DNA from: Saccharopolyspora gloriosae
Lineage (GTDB): Bacteria > Actinomycetota > Actinomycetes > Mycobacteriales > Pseudonocardiaceae
Direction: 5' to 3'
Assembly: GCF_022828475.1 (NCBI RefSeq)
Contig: NZ_CP059557.1
Coordinates: forward strand, 3,953,470 to 4,017,469
Length of the DNA: 64,000 nt
Shown here: piece by piece, positions 8,698 through 17,743 of the stretch
Layout of the letters: each line of letters begins with the position of its first letter
Numbering within the stretch: position 1 is the stretch's first letter
Notes under the pieces: model-generated
Seen by the model: only the letters and a program-made list of their open reading frames with translations
The model's database searches: none
Told to the model about the DNA's origin: nothing
Position numbers and translations under genes: made by a program

Positions 8698-9315
8698 GTG
8701 GCCAAGAAGATCCGCGACCCGCGCTCGCGCCAGCACATCGTGGAGGCGGCGTGGCGGCTGCTCGCGCACCGCGGCCTCAGCGCCACCACCGTGCGAGCCG
8801 TCGCGGCCGAAGCCGAAGTGTCCACGGGATCGGTCACGCACTACTTCGAGGACAAGGCCGAGTTGATCAACGAGGTGCTGCGGCACAACGGGAAGATCGC
8901 GTCGCAACGCGTCGCGGAAGCGGTCGGCGACCGGCATGGGCTCGACGCGGTGCAGCGCGCCACGCACGGGCTGCTGCCGGTGGACGAGGAAATGCTCACC
9001 TGCTGGCGGGTGTGGCTGGCGCTGTGGTCGCACCAGCCGGACGACACCGCGGACGGCTCCTCGGGCGGCTTCGCGGAGGGCTATCAGGTGTGGCGCTCAC
9101 TGCTGCGCAGGCACCTCAACGAGGCGGTGGCCGACGGTGAGCTGCCGGATGGGCTCGACCTGCCGCATGAGATCGGCGTGCTGGCCACGCTCGTGATCGG
9201 CACCGGGCTGCTGGCGGGGTCCGATCTCTCCACCCGCGGCCAACTGCACCGGCGGGCTCGCCGCATCTTCAACGAGCACTTCGCCCGCCTGGCCCAGCAG
9301 GGTTCGACGGTCTGA
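8698..9315 (+). CDS. TetR-family regulator, probable repressor of the mce operon
   Basis: 205 aa from GTG, with GGGGAGAG upstream. The N-terminal TetR HTH is plain: IVEAAWRLLAHRGLSATTVRAVAAEAEVSTGSVTHYFEDKAEL (about 14-57). The rest is the ligand/dimer domain, in which LTCWRVWLALWSHQ and LVIGTGLLA match TetR_C packing. It is divergent from yrbEA with a palindrome between, so regulation of mce is the likely role. The ligand is unknown; a lipid or acyl-CoA is plausible for an mce regulator. Confidence 0.85.
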   Translation: MAKKIRDPRSRQHIVEAAWRLLAHRGLSATTVRAVAAEAEVSTGSVTHYFEDKAELINEVLRHNGKIASQRVAEAVGDRHGLDAVQRATHGLLPVDEEMLTCWRVWLALWSHQPDDTADGSSGGFAEGYQVWRSLLRRHLNEAVADGELPDGLDLPHEIGVLATLVIGTGLLAGSDLSTRGQLHRRARRIFNEHFARLAQQGSTV

Positions 9316-9350
9316 GCCCGCCACGCCGGGAGGTGGCGCGCACACGAAAA

Positions 9351-9405
9351 CGGGGCTCCGGCCGGGCGGGCGATCCTCCGATCAGCGCCGCCGTGCCGAG
9401 CCCCG
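9351..9405. terminator. Weak hairpin between convergent genes
   Basis: CGGGGCTC at 9351-9358 pairs perfectly with GAGCCCCG at 9398-9405 across a long GC-rich loop. It lies between the ends of the convergent TetR and FHA genes and has no T-run. A terminator role is plausible only. Confidence 0.3.
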
Positions 9406-9429
9406 GAACGTTGGTGTCTACGCCGGCTC

Positions 9430-9879
9430 TCAGCTGCCCGCGTGGAACGTGAAGCGAACCTTGCCCACCCAGATCTCGTCGCCCTCGGTGAGCACAGCCC
9501 GATCCACCACGTGGCGGTTCAGGTACGTCCCGTTGAGCGAACCGGCGTCCTGGATGACGAAACCATCCCCTTCCCGGCGGATTTCGGTGTGGTAGCGGGA
9601 CACGGTCACGTCGCCGAGCACGATGTCGCAGTCGCGGTGCCTGCCGAGCACCGTGCAGCTCTGCTCCAGCGAGAAGACCGCCCCTTCTTCCGGGCCGCGG
9701 GCCACCACCAGTGCCGCCGTGCCCGTGCGCGGACGCACCATCGAATCCGGGGCCGCCGTGGCGAGGCCGGGCTCGTCGGCTCGCGGGGCGGGCACTCCAA
9801 CGATGTTCTCATCCTGCGGCGACGCCGCCGGATCCTGGGAACCGGGGCGGAACGTTCCGAACGGGGATCGGATCATCAT
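9430..9879 (-). CDS. FHA-domain protein, GarA/OdhI-like
   Basis: 149 aa, ATG with GGAG upstream. The first 55 residues are disordered and Pro/Asp-rich. The FHA domain spans about 65-145 with the phosphothreonine-binding signature GRHRDCDIVLGDVTVSRYH, EIRREG and SLNGTYLNRHVV. Overall size and FHA sequence resemble GarA/OdhI, which bind and inhibit 2-oxoglutarate-using enzymes when the N-terminal Thr is unphosphorylated. No ETTSVF-type phosphorylation motif is recognisable in the N-terminus, so the GarA role is not certain. It is a single gene, convergent with TetR. Confidence 0.75.
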   Translation of the reverse strand: MMIRSPFGTFRPGSQDPAASPQDENIVGVPAPRADEPGLATAAPDSMVRPRTGTAALVVARGPEEGAVFSLEQSCTVLGRHRDCDIVLGDVTVSRYHTEIRREGDGFVIQDAGSLNGTYLNRHVVDRAVLTEGDEIWVGKVRFTFHAGS

Positions 9880-10092
9880 AGTTCTCCCTTGCGCGGACCA
9901 CTCAGTTCGTGCGTTTCCCACTGTGGCCCCGATTCGGCCACCACGACCGGGCCGTTCGTCCCGAACCGCCGGTGGCCTCCCGCACACCGGGTGACAGAAC
10001 CACTCCCCTCCGGCACCGAACAGGCGACCCGACGTTCCGCCCCACTACCCCCAGCCACCACATCGATCCCGCCATCCCGGGCGGGCGCTCGA

Positions 10093-10892
10093 TCAGGTCG
10101 CAGGCAGAGCGTGCACTTCGGCGAGCGCCCGCTCCAGGCGGGATCGGACGGCACCGGCGGTCACGACGAGCTGCTCCGTGCCCGGTTTCAGCTCGGCGAG
10201 CAGGTCGTCCACATCGCGCAACCCGGCCCGCTGCAGCAGGCGCTTCTCGTTGGTCACCCACTCGCCGCGTGCGGCCAGCACGGCGTGCCCGACCTGGCAC
10301 GCGGCTTGCGCCAGCAGCCCGGCGCACTGGGTGACCCGCCCGCGCGCGCCATGCGCGCTCGTCGCGTACGCCAGCGACAGCACCGCCTGCCCGGCCCACA
10401 CCGCGGGCGCGGATCTCCGCAGCGCGTCCGGGAATTCCGGGCTCGGCAGGCTCCCGGAGAGCACCTGGTTCCCGGCGAGTTCGGCGACCACCAGGTAGCT
10501 CGGAATCCCCGCCAGGTGGAACGCGAGCGGTTCCCAGTGGAACCGGCCCGCCCGGGCTTCCGCGAGCTCGCGCTCCACGACGTCCAGGTCGCGGTAGTGC
10601 ACGTCGACGTGCCTGCCGTCGACCTCCAGCCACGCCCGCCGTTGAAGACCCCGCCGCCCCAGTCGCCGAGCTCGCTCACCTCTCCCGGCCGGCCGAGTGC
10701 GCGCAGCTCGGCAGGGTCCAGGGGTGAATCGGGGCGGTAGTACACACCGAGGTCCCAATCGCTTCCCTCGTGGTGCTCACCGGTGGCGCGGGACCCGCCC
10801 AAGGTCACCGCCAGCGCCCCGGACAACCCGCCGAGCGCGGCGGTCAGCGCCGACAGGAAACGTGCGTCCTCCGCGGACGTTCTGATGGACAT
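10093..10892 (-). pseudogene. Nucleotidyltransferase (MNT type), frameshifted near 10.63-10.64 kb
   Basis: The start (ATG 10892, GAGAGGG upstream) gives a nucleotidyltransferase N-terminus with the polymerase-beta signature GGSRATGEHHEGSDWDLGVYY, that is GS-x(n)-D-x-D. After GGGVFNGG the frame is lost. The continuation (WLEVDGRHVDVHYRDLDVVE to the C-terminus) lies one frame over. One missing base in the GC-rich stretch 10630-10643 joins them into a protein of about 265 aa. It is related to DUF4037/aminoglycoside-adenylyltransferase-like proteins. It could be a real pseudogene or a homopolymer error. Confidence 0.7.
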
Positions 10893-11080
10893 GCGCCCTC
10901 TCAAGTGATGATCGTTCGATTCCGTTCATGGACGGCTCCGACCGCGCCGACGCAACGGAAACTCTCGCGTCGGCGAACCGGTCGTGGATCATCACAGGGC
11001 CATACCCGGAAGTTAGCAGCACACTCCCGGAGATCAAAACCGCGATCGCGCTCAGCCCGAACCGTGCCCGGACAGGAAAA

Positions 11081-11119
11081 GGGGCCGGTCTGCCGCCCCG
11101 ACCACGGCAGACCGGCCCC
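11081..11119 (-). terminator. Intrinsic terminator of the small secreted protein gene
   Basis: A perfect 15-bp stem (GGGGCCGGTCTGCCG / CGGCAGACCGGCCCC) with a 9-nt loop. Read on the minus strand it is followed by TTTTCC. It lies 37 nt after the stop of the minus-strand gene ending at 11157. This is one of the clearest terminators in the window. Confidence 0.75.
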
Positions 11120-11156
11120 GCCGGCGTTCCCCGCTGAAGTACCGCCTCGTCCGGCC

Positions 11157-11477
11157 CTAAGCGGGGTGCGCCTCGCTCACGTGCAGCGGAGTTCCCTGCA
11201 TGCACGTGGTGAGCGCGCCGGGGTCCGGCCGGCCACGCACCACCAGGTGCGCACCGGGTTTCACCACTGACGGGTCGCCGCCGACCAGCAGGTACGGAGT
11301 GCGGCCCTGGCCGGGCAGCAGCGCGCAGCGCGGCTCCACTCCTGCCTCGACCCGGCCGGTCACCGTGATCTCCTGCTCACCGCTGCCGGCGACCGCGGGC
11401 GTCGCGCCCGCCAAGCCCAGCACCGATACGAGCAGCACTCCCACCGTTACCCACCGCGACGTCGTCATGGCGCCCAT
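11157..11477 (-). CDS. Small secreted protein of unknown function
   Basis: 106 aa from ATG 11477. An internal ATG at 11468 gives 103 aa, and neither has a strong ribosome-binding site. A Sec-type signal peptide (VTVGVLLVSVLGLAGATPAVAG) ends at Ala-x-Ala near residue 29. The mature part has about 75 residues with two Cys (EPRCALL, LTTCMQG) that could form one disulfide, and a beta-rich pattern (EITVTGRVEAGVE, HLVVRGRPD). I do not recognise the family. A strong terminator follows, so it is monocistronic. Confidence 0.6.
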   Translation of the reverse strand: MGAMTTSRWVTVGVLLVSVLGLAGATPAVAGSGEQEITVTGRVEAGVEPRCALLPGQGRTPYLLVGGDPSVVKPGAHLVVRGRPDPGALTTCMQGTPLHVSEAHPA

Positions 11478-11499
11478 TGCACAAGGAACCAGCGACGAT

Positions 11500-11790
11500 C
11501 GCCACTTGAAGGCGATGCCGACCGCTACGGCCGCCCGGCGCCGGAACATCATCGGCGGCGCCGCCGGATGCGCGATGCAACCGCGGGGCCGCTGCGCGAG
11601 GCCGCCCCGCAGGGCCGGATCGGCACCGACGTCGATGCCGCGCGAGCCGCGCACCGGGTGCTGGAGCTGACCGACATCTCGCACCCGCACCGGCGTCGAG
11701 CAGGACTTCGACGCCCTCGACCAAGTGCCGATGCTCCGGCTGATCCTCGCCCACTACCTCGGGGCGCCCGAAGAGAAGGCCGGGCGCTGA
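11500..11790 (+). pseudogene. Remnant of a TetR-family C-terminal domain
   Basis: The plus strand holds a TetR_C-like segment (MRDATAGPLREAAPQGRIG, TDVDAARAAHRVLELTD) at about 11568-11672. About 30 nt later a second piece in another frame (FDALDQVPMLRLILAHYLG) ends at TGA 11788-11790. There is no N-terminal HTH and no start. Both pieces look like the degraded end of a regulator, followed by a small hairpin (CACCACG/CGTGGTG, 11793-11808). This rests on pattern recognition only. Confidence 0.35.
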
Positions 11791-11862
11791 ACCACCACGG
11801 TCGTGGTGATCAGAGCCCGGCCCGACTTCCTCATCAGCCGCCTGCCAGCGGCGATGCCCGCT

Positions 11863-12612
11863 TCAGCTGTCGAACAACGGGCCGCGGTGGACCTTGTGCT
11901 GGGCGGCCTGCGCGAGAGGGCGCAACACCAGGCTGTCGATGTTGACGTGCAGCGGTTGCGCCACCGTCATGGCCACGACTCCGGCCACATCGTCCGCGGT
12001 CAGCGGCCGGTCCACGTCGGCGTAGACGGCGTCGGCCTTGTCCTGATCGCCGTGGAAGCGGTTCCGGGAGAACTCGTCGGTGTGCACCATGCCCGGCTGG
12101 ATCTCGATGACCCGGACCGGCTGCCCGGCCAGCTCCAGGCGCAACGTCTCGGTGAGCGCGTGCGCACCGTGCTTCGCGGCGCTGTAGCCCGCCCCGCCCT
12201 CGTAGTTGACGAAAGCGGCCGTCGAGGTCATGTTGACGATCGTGCCGCCGCCCCCGGCGCGCAGCAGCGGCAGCAGCGCCTGGGTCACGTGCAAGGTGCC
12301 GAGCACGTTCACCGAGTACATGCGCTGCCATTCTTCGGGTTTCCCGGCCGAGACCGGGTCCGATCCCCACGCGCCACCGGCGTTGTTCACCAGCACGTCG
12401 CACGCATCGAGCTCGGCGGCGAACGCGGCGACAGAGGCCTGGTCGGTGACGTCGAGCGGCAACGCCCGCCCGCCGATCTCCTCCGCGAGGTCGGCGAGGC
12501 GGTCCTGCCTGCGCGCGGCCACCACAACGTGGAATCCGTCCCCGGCCAGGCGACGGGCGGTCGCCGCGCCGATCCCACTGCTCGCTCCGGTCACCACGGC
12601 GGTCTGTGTCAC
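11863..12612 (-). CDS. SDR-family NAD(P)-dependent oxidoreductase
   Basis: 249 aa from GTG (VTQTAVVTG), with GGGGAG upstream. Classical short-chain dehydrogenase: the Rossmann motif TGASSGIG (about 8-15), NNAG (about 83-86), Ser in STAAFVNYEGG and the catalytic YSAAK (about 150-154). An Arg pair after the second strand (AARRQDR) suggests NADP(H). The sequence resembles the YdfG/serine-3-dehydrogenase-like group. The substrate is not predictable. It stands alone, divergent from the lysozyme gene. Confidence 0.85.
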   Translation of the reverse strand: MTQTAVVTGASSGIGAATARRLAGDGFHVVVAARRQDRLADLAEEIGGRALPLDVTDQASVAAFAAELDACDVLVNNAGGAWGSDPVSAGKPEEWQRMYSVNVLGTLHVTQALLPLLRAGGGGTIVNMTSTAAFVNYEGGAGYSAAKHGAHALTETLRLELAGQPVRVIEIQPGMVHTDEFSRNRFHGDQDKADAVYADVDRPLTADDVAGVVAMTVAQPLHVNIDSLVLRPLAQAAQHKVHRGPLFDS

Positions 12613-12803
12613 ACGAACTCCCCTGCTCACGCTGATCTCCCGAGCAACCCTAGAAAACGGTCCGGGTGGTCTCAACATGGGGCTTTTCCGGTCCGATTTC
12701 TCCTAAACGCGCCACTCCGCCCGCGATCTTGGCTACGGTGAGTAGTGCCCTGATCATCCACGGCGAGCCACCGCCGTCCGACCATCGCGAGGTGAGGCCG
12801 GCC

Positions 12804-13946
12804 GTGCTCTACGGCATCGACATCTCCCACCATCAAGGCGCGTTCGACCTCGGCCGCACCCGGGCCGAGGGGTTCGAGTTCGCCTTCCTCAAAGCGACCG
12901 AAGGGAGTTCCTTCGTCGACAGCCGGTTCGGCGCGAACCTCGGCAATGCGCGCGCCGCCGGCCTGCTCGTCGCCGCCTACCACTACCAGCGCGCCGATTC
13001 GAGCGCCGCCGCGCAGGCCGGGCACATCATCAACACGGTGCCCGCCGACGTGCCGGTGATCCTCGACGTGGAGGCCAACGGAGGCGGCCCCGACATCTCC
13101 CGCGACATCATCGGCCGGCTGCAAGCCGCCGGGTACCGGTCGCCGCTGCTGTACCTGCCGCGCTGGTACTGGGAGCAGATCGGCTCGCCGCCGCTCGGTG
13201 GGCTACCACCGTTGTGGTACTCGCGTTACGCGAGCAACGAGGGCGGCTACGCCAGCGAGATCTACGAGCGCTACCGGGACTTCTACGACGCCCAGTGGGG
13301 CGGCTACGGCGGTCTCGGCGTCGCGATCCTGCAGTTCACCAGTTCCGCCACCGTCGCCGGGCACGCACCCGTCGACGCCAACGCGTTCCGCGGTACCCGC
13401 GAGGAGCTCGCGGGGCTGCTCGGCTCATCTACTCCGGAGGACGACTTGACTCCCGATCAGGCGCAGAAGCTCAACGAGATCCACCACGAGCTGTTCGGCC
13501 CGCGCGGACCGCAGGGCCAGATCGTGGGCTGGGGCACCGAAGCGGGCAACCACACCGCGATCGGACTGCTGGTGCACATGTTCAACGCCCTGCTCGGGCC
13601 GCGACCGTCCAGAGTGCCGGGCGCCGAACACGTGCAGGTGCCGGCCGTGGACGCGATCCGGGACACCAACGGAGTGGTGTACCAGCTGCCCGCGATGATC
13701 AACGCGGGTGCGACGGGTGATCCGCAGGCCGTGGCCGAGGCGCTGCGCCCGGTGGTCGCCGAGGCCGCCGGTCCCGCGATCCGCGAGTCCATCGCCGAGG
13801 TCTACGGCGCCGACGACCCGGCTCGCACCGAGGCCGTGGTGCAGGCGATCGCCAACCGCCTCGCCGCCCGGCAGGCACCCGCCCAGCAGATCCCGGCCCA
13901 GCCCCAGGCTCCGCAGGCACCGGTCGAGCAACCGCCGGCGCAGTGA
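12804..13946 (+). CDS. Glycoside hydrolase family 25 (lysozyme-like) protein
   Basis: 380 aa from GTG 12804, preceded by GAGGTGAGG. Residues 1-200 are a GH25 domain: VLYGIDISHHQG with Asp6, FLKATEGSSFVD, AAYHYQRAD, and the catalytic D-x-E in VILDVEANGG (Asp89, Glu91). After about 210 comes a region that resembles phage tail or endolysin linkers (LTPDQAQKLNEIHHELFGPRG, GNHTAIGLLVHMFNALLGP) and an Ala/Gln/Pro tail. No signal peptide is seen, which suits a phage-type endolysin or holin-dependent export. It may be a domesticated phage lysin, since no other phage gene is present. Confidence 0.8.
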   Translation: MLYGIDISHHQGAFDLGRTRAEGFEFAFLKATEGSSFVDSRFGANLGNARAAGLLVAAYHYQRADSSAAAQAGHIINTVPADVPVILDVEANGGGPDISRDIIGRLQAAGYRSPLLYLPRWYWEQIGSPPLGGLPPLWYSRYASNEGGYASEIYERYRDFYDAQWGGYGGLGVAILQFTSSATVAGHAPVDANAFRGTREELAGLLGSSTPEDDLTPDQAQKLNEIHHELFGPRGPQGQIVGWGTEAGNHTAIGLLVHMFNALLGPRPSRVPGAEHVQVPAVDAIRDTNGVVYQLPAMINAGATGDPQAVAEALRPVVAEAAGPAIRESIAEVYGADDPARTEAVVQAIANRLAARQAPAQQIPAQPQAPQAPVEQPPAQ

Positions 13947-13978
13947 TCCCGAAGGCGGGCGCAGCGGCGACCTGATCA

Positions 13979-14218
13979 GAGTGAACGGACCGTTCGCCCA
14001 ACAAGAGTGGACGAACGGTCCGTTCACTCCCGCCGCACTGCTCGCCGACGGTGCGTCGGCGCCCAGTGCGTCCGCGTCGGCCGGGTCGCGCCCACTCCTG
14101 ATCTGAGTGAACGGACCGTTCGCCCGATCTCGTTGGTCAAGCGGTCCGCTCACCCCGAACCGGAAGTGAGTGAACGGACCGTTCGTCCAGCGGGATGGGA
14201 CCAACGGTCCGTTCACTC
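13979..14218. repeat. Three tandem long inverted repeats (GAGTGAACGGACCGTTCG family)
   Basis: The motif GAGTGAACGGACCGTTCG occurs at 13979, 14105 and 14168. Each is followed by its inverted partner: 14012-14029 (perfect 18 bp), 14138-14155 (four mismatches) and 14201-14218 (one mismatch). Loops are about 15 nt. The half-site AACGGNCCGTT is itself near-palindromic, so each unit is a nested inverted repeat. They fill the gap between the convergent lysozyme and arabinosyltransferase genes. There is no coding potential. Confidence 0.85.
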
Positions 14219-14229
14219 CGGGAAAGACA

Positions 14230-14272
14230 GCGGCCCACCTGCCCGGGAGATCCGGGCGGGTGGGCCGCTTTT
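14230..14272. terminator. Strong bidirectional intrinsic terminator
   Basis: A 17-bp stem (GCGGCCCACCTGCCCGG / CCGGGCGGGTGGGCCGC, one wobble) with a 5-nt loop is followed by TTTT on the plus strand and preceded by an A-rich stretch for the minus direction. It ends transcription between the convergent lysozyme and emb genes. Confidence 0.8.
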
Positions 14273-14286
14273 GCGCCGTACGGCGG

Positions 14287-17200
14287 CTACTTGTCGTCGT
14301 CCTCGGTGTCGGGCTCCAACGGGCGGATGTCGTTGCGGTCGTCCGAGCTCGGCACGTCACCCGGCAGCGAGACGGTGTGCGGGAGCACGCCGGGCGTCCA
14401 GTCGCCCCAGTGCGTCTCCTCGTGCACCCGCATCGCGGCCTCCGCGGGCAGCGCTCCCCGTTCGTACGGGTCCACGGCGTAGAGCGACCCCCAGTCCCGG
14501 TAGAGGTCGTTCTTCAGGTACGTCGGCAGCTCCCGCATGCTCGCCGCGACGTTGAGCCAGCCGAACGGCCCGCCCGCGTCCGGCGAGGACCAGCCCTGCC
14601 CGGTGGGCCGCACCGCCTCACCACCGGCCACCCGGAACCGCGGCATCTCGGCGATGCCGTGGTGCAGGCCGGAGATCTGCAGGCACGGGTGCACCAGGGC
14701 CGCGGGCCATTCCACATAGGCGGGGCTGTCGCCGACGACGTCGGTCATGTTCGTGAGCTGCGGTGCGCGCGGAGCGCTGACCGCTTGCCAGCCGCGCGCC
14801 GACACGGACTGGTCCACGGCCACGACGCGCATCTTCGTGGTGTCCTGGGCGTCGCCGTCAACGACGAGGCGGTGATCCCGCCAGGCCGGGCCGCCCGCCT
14901 GCAGCAGGTAGCGGCGAGCGGTGATCTGGAAGCCCTGGTCGGTGTCCTTGCCGAACTCCACGGCCAGCGAGTTCGCGCCGCCTTCGATCCCCGCCATCGC
15001 CAGCACGATCGGCACTTCCCCGTTCGCGGCGCGTTCGGGCACGTCGTACCACTGGGTGCGCAGTTCGCCGGTGCCCTGCGGGGTGTAGCTGCCCCACACC
15101 GGGGCGTTGTCGCCGCCGAACTGGTACGGCGGCCGCCACTCGTCGGCGACGCCGCTCGGGCCGGGCGGCGTGCCGTCGCGGTTGAAGCCGGTCAGCTTGG
15201 CCTTCAGGTACTCCTCCGGCGTCTCCTCACCTTCGAGGCGCTTCGACGGCACCGGCACGTCCGGGGAGAACGCGGGCGCCGGTTCGGTGGGCTGTTCCCC
15301 GGCGACCTTGAGCATCCCGGACTGCGGGTTCGTCTCCACGTAGACGTAGTCGGAGAGCCCGCAGCTGCCGCCGGTGAGCTGTTTGATGTTGTCGGCGCCC
15401 ATGCTGTAGCCGCCTTCGCGTTCCTGGATGGCCTTCCCGAACGCGGCGAGCTCACCGATGATCAGCAGCGCGCAGATCAACGCCAGCGGGGCGGTACCGA
15501 GCCGCAGCGCTCGGCTGCGGTGCTCGACGCCGTTCGCCGGCGCGAGGCTGCGGTCCCCGCGCAGGTGCTCCACCAGCGCGACGACGGCGGCGATGGCGGC
15601 GACGCCGAGCAGGATGGTGCTGGCGTTGCGCCCGTTGACCGCGGGTGGCATGTCGTACCAGGGCACGCCCCAGCCCGACACGTACCACCAGGCGTTCGGC
15701 CCGGTCGCCGAGAACGCGGAGATCACCATGAGCCCGGAGAAGAACGCCGCCCGGTTGCGCCGGGACCGCAGCACGGTGGTGCTGGTGGCGAGCGCGGTGA
15801 GCGCCGCGACCGCTCCGCCCACCGCCGCGAAGATGCCGAAGTGGTGGGTGTGCTTGGTCTGGGTGAGCGCGAGCGCGACGAACGACATCGCCGCCACCGC
15901 CAGCAGCCTGCGGCTCGGGCCGAGGGCGGCGCCGCGGATCCGGTTGCGCCGCAGGAGCACGACCGCGCAGGTCGCCAGGCACAGCATCACCAGCAGCACC
16001 GGGAATCGCCGCGTGAGCGAGCCGTCCGGGATCTGGCTGAACAGCATGTTGTAGCGGTTGAGCTCCTGGTACCACTTCTCGCTGGGACCCAGGTCGATCT
16101 TCAACGAGGTGGCGTCCATGATCGACTGCCAGGTCTGGTCCCAGACCAGCCAGGTCAGGATCACGAAGCCGGAGGCCGAGATCGGCGCGAGCACCGGCAG
16201 CCAGCCGAACTCCTTCGCCCGCCGCGACACCAGCTTGATGAGCGGTTTGAGCGCGGCGATGAACGGCAGCACCGCCACGATCCCGTGCGGCCCGGCGCCG
16301 ACGGCGAGCGCGGCCATCACCAGGCCGAGCGCGGCGGGCATCAACCTGCTGGTCGCGACGGCGCGCTCCACCGCGCACAGCGCCAGCAGCGAGAACACCA
16401 CGATGACCGGCTCGGAACGCAGGCCGTTGTTGTAGGGCAGCCAGAACGCGAGGAACACGGCGGCCGCGGCCCAGCCGGCGGCGTTGCTGCGGCGGACCTG
16501 CTGGCCCAGCCTCGGCAGCACCTCCCGGCTGATCAGCAGCCAGCTCGCGCAGGCCATCAGCAGCGAGGGCAGCCGCACCCACGGGATCGCCGTGGACACC
16601 TGCACCCACAGCGCGTAGATCTCGTAGAACCAGCCCCACGGCGCTTCGGGGTTGGCGAACCAGCGGTAGTAGTTGCTGATGTACCCGGCGGACTCGCGCG
16701 CTCGCGCGATGGCCATCGTGTAGCCGTCGTCGGAGCTCATCGCCCCGATCAGCCACCAGACCACGAGCGAGCCGAGCACCGCCACGTCGCGGGCGGTCGG
16801 CTTCCACCAGCCGGGCTGAACCCAGCGCGGCGGCCGCCGCCCGGCGCGCTTGTCCAACCGGCGCAGGCACACCACGGATCCGATGAACGCGAGGACCGCC
16901 AGCGCGATCACGCTCAGTTTCAGCGCGGTCGGCGAGCTTTCGAAGCGGTTGTCCACCCTGGCTTCGAAGCGGAGTCCGGCGACGTCGTCGGCGCGGGCGT
17001 TGAGGTCCGAGTAGATCCCGGTGACCTGCGGACGGTGATCACCGGCGATGTTGGTCAGCCAGCGGTCCTCGCCGAAGCCCGCCTTGAAGCCGACCGCGTC
17101 GTTGTGCATCGCGAGCGTGCAGTCGTCGGCGGGGATCGCCATGGTGTTGACCTGGCGCCCCTTCGACAGCAGCGTGATCGTCCCGCGGTCGACCGTCATG

Positions 17201-17577
17201 CTCATCCCGGTGAGCCGGCCGTTGTCGGAGTTCGGCGGGTTCGTGCTCAGCAGGTTCGCCGGTCCGTCGGTGCGCGCGTCGAGACTGCGGGCGCTCACGC
17301 ACGGGATCTCCGCGTCCAGCCATACCGGGGAGAACGTCGTGAGCGGCGCCGACACGGAGGTGGTGCCGCTGGCGGTGGGCCAGCGCAGCGTGGTGATGTC
17401 GTGGTGCACCGGCAGGAACGGAACCGAGAGGGACAGCACCGTGCCGAGGAAGCCGAGGACGGTCGCGATCAGCTTCAGCCGCCGCAGCCGCCGGTCCGTC
17501 CGGGGCGGTTCGGCCTCCGCGGGCGGCGCGGATTCCGCCTCCGCGTGATCGGTGTCGTCTTTCTCCGCATTGAGCAC
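14287..17577 (-). CDS. emb: Arabinosyltransferase, EmbA/B/C family
   Basis: 1096 aa, typical for Emb (about 1,090). A membrane GT-C enzyme that transfers arabinose from decaprenyl-phosphoryl-arabinose to cell-wall arabinan. Membrane helix 1 is at about 35-55. A beta-rich extracellular domain follows to about 210, then some twelve hydrophobic segments to about 700. The acidic GT-C motif is SSDDGYTMA near 300. The C-terminal carbohydrate-binding region includes PYQFGGDNAPVWGSY and NLAV-type blocks. GTG start. It is a single copy rather than the embCAB triplet of mycobacteria, as in arabinan-containing non-mycolate genera. I cannot tell A, B and C apart. Confidence 0.92.
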   Translation of the reverse strand: MLNAEKDDTDHAEAESAPPAEAEPPRTDRRLRRLKLIATVLGFLGTVLSLSVPFLPVHHDITTLRWPTASGTTSVSAPLTTFSPVWLDAEIPCVSARSLDARTDGPANLLSTNPPNSDNGRLTGMSMTVDRGTITLLSKGRQVNTMAIPADDCTLAMHNDAVGFKAGFGEDRWLTNIAGDHRPQVTGIYSDLNARADDVAGLRFEARVDNRFESSPTALKLSVIALAVLAFIGSVVCLRRLDKRAGRRPPRWVQPGWWKPTARDVAVLGSLVVWWLIGAMSSDDGYTMAIARARESAGYISNYYRWFANPEAPWGWFYEIYALWVQVSTAIPWVRLPSLLMACASWLLISREVLPRLGQQVRRSNAAGWAAAAVFLAFWLPYNNGLRSEPVIVVFSLLALCAVERAVATSRLMPAALGLVMAALAVGAGPHGIVAVLPFIAALKPLIKLVSRRAKEFGWLPVLAPISASGFVILTWLVWDQTWQSIMDATSLKIDLGPSEKWYQELNRYNMLFSQIPDGSLTRRFPVLLVMLCLATCAVVLLRRNRIRGAALGPSRRLLAVAAMSFVALALTQTKHTHHFGIFAAVGGAVAALTALATSTTVLRSRRNRAAFFSGLMVISAFSATGPNAWWYVSGWGVPWYDMPPAVNGRNASTILLGVAAIAAVVALVEHLRGDRSLAPANGVEHRSRALRLGTAPLALICALLIIGELAAFGKAIQEREGGYSMGADNIKQLTGGSCGLSDYVYVETNPQSGMLKVAGEQPTEPAPAFSPDVPVPSKRLEGEETPEEYLKAKLTGFNRDGTPPGPSGVADEWRPPYQFGGDNAPVWGSYTPQGTGELRTQWYDVPERAANGEVPIVLAMAGIEGGANSLAVEFGKDTDQGFQITARRYLLQAGGPAWRDHRLVVDGDAQDTTKMRVVAVDQSVSARGWQAVSAPRAPQLTNMTDVVGDSPAYVEWPAALVHPCLQISGLHHGIAEMPRFRVAGGEAVRPTGQGWSSPDAGGPFGWLNVAASMRELPTYLKNDLYRDWGSLYAVDPYERGALPAEAAMRVHEETHWGDWTPGVLPHTVSLPGDVPSSDDRNDIRPLEPDTEDDDK

Positions 17578-17743
17578 GCCCCGGAGAATAGCGTTCGCGG
17601 TAACCGCAACGACGCAGCATCAACCTCCGTGTTGGGGTCGCCACACCGGTTAACGACACGGCTGAGGGAATCAGCGGGAGAACTCAGGTTCCTCTCAGTA
17701 TCCCGTGACCCTTCGGTTATCAAAAAGAAGTCGAACGTCCAGT

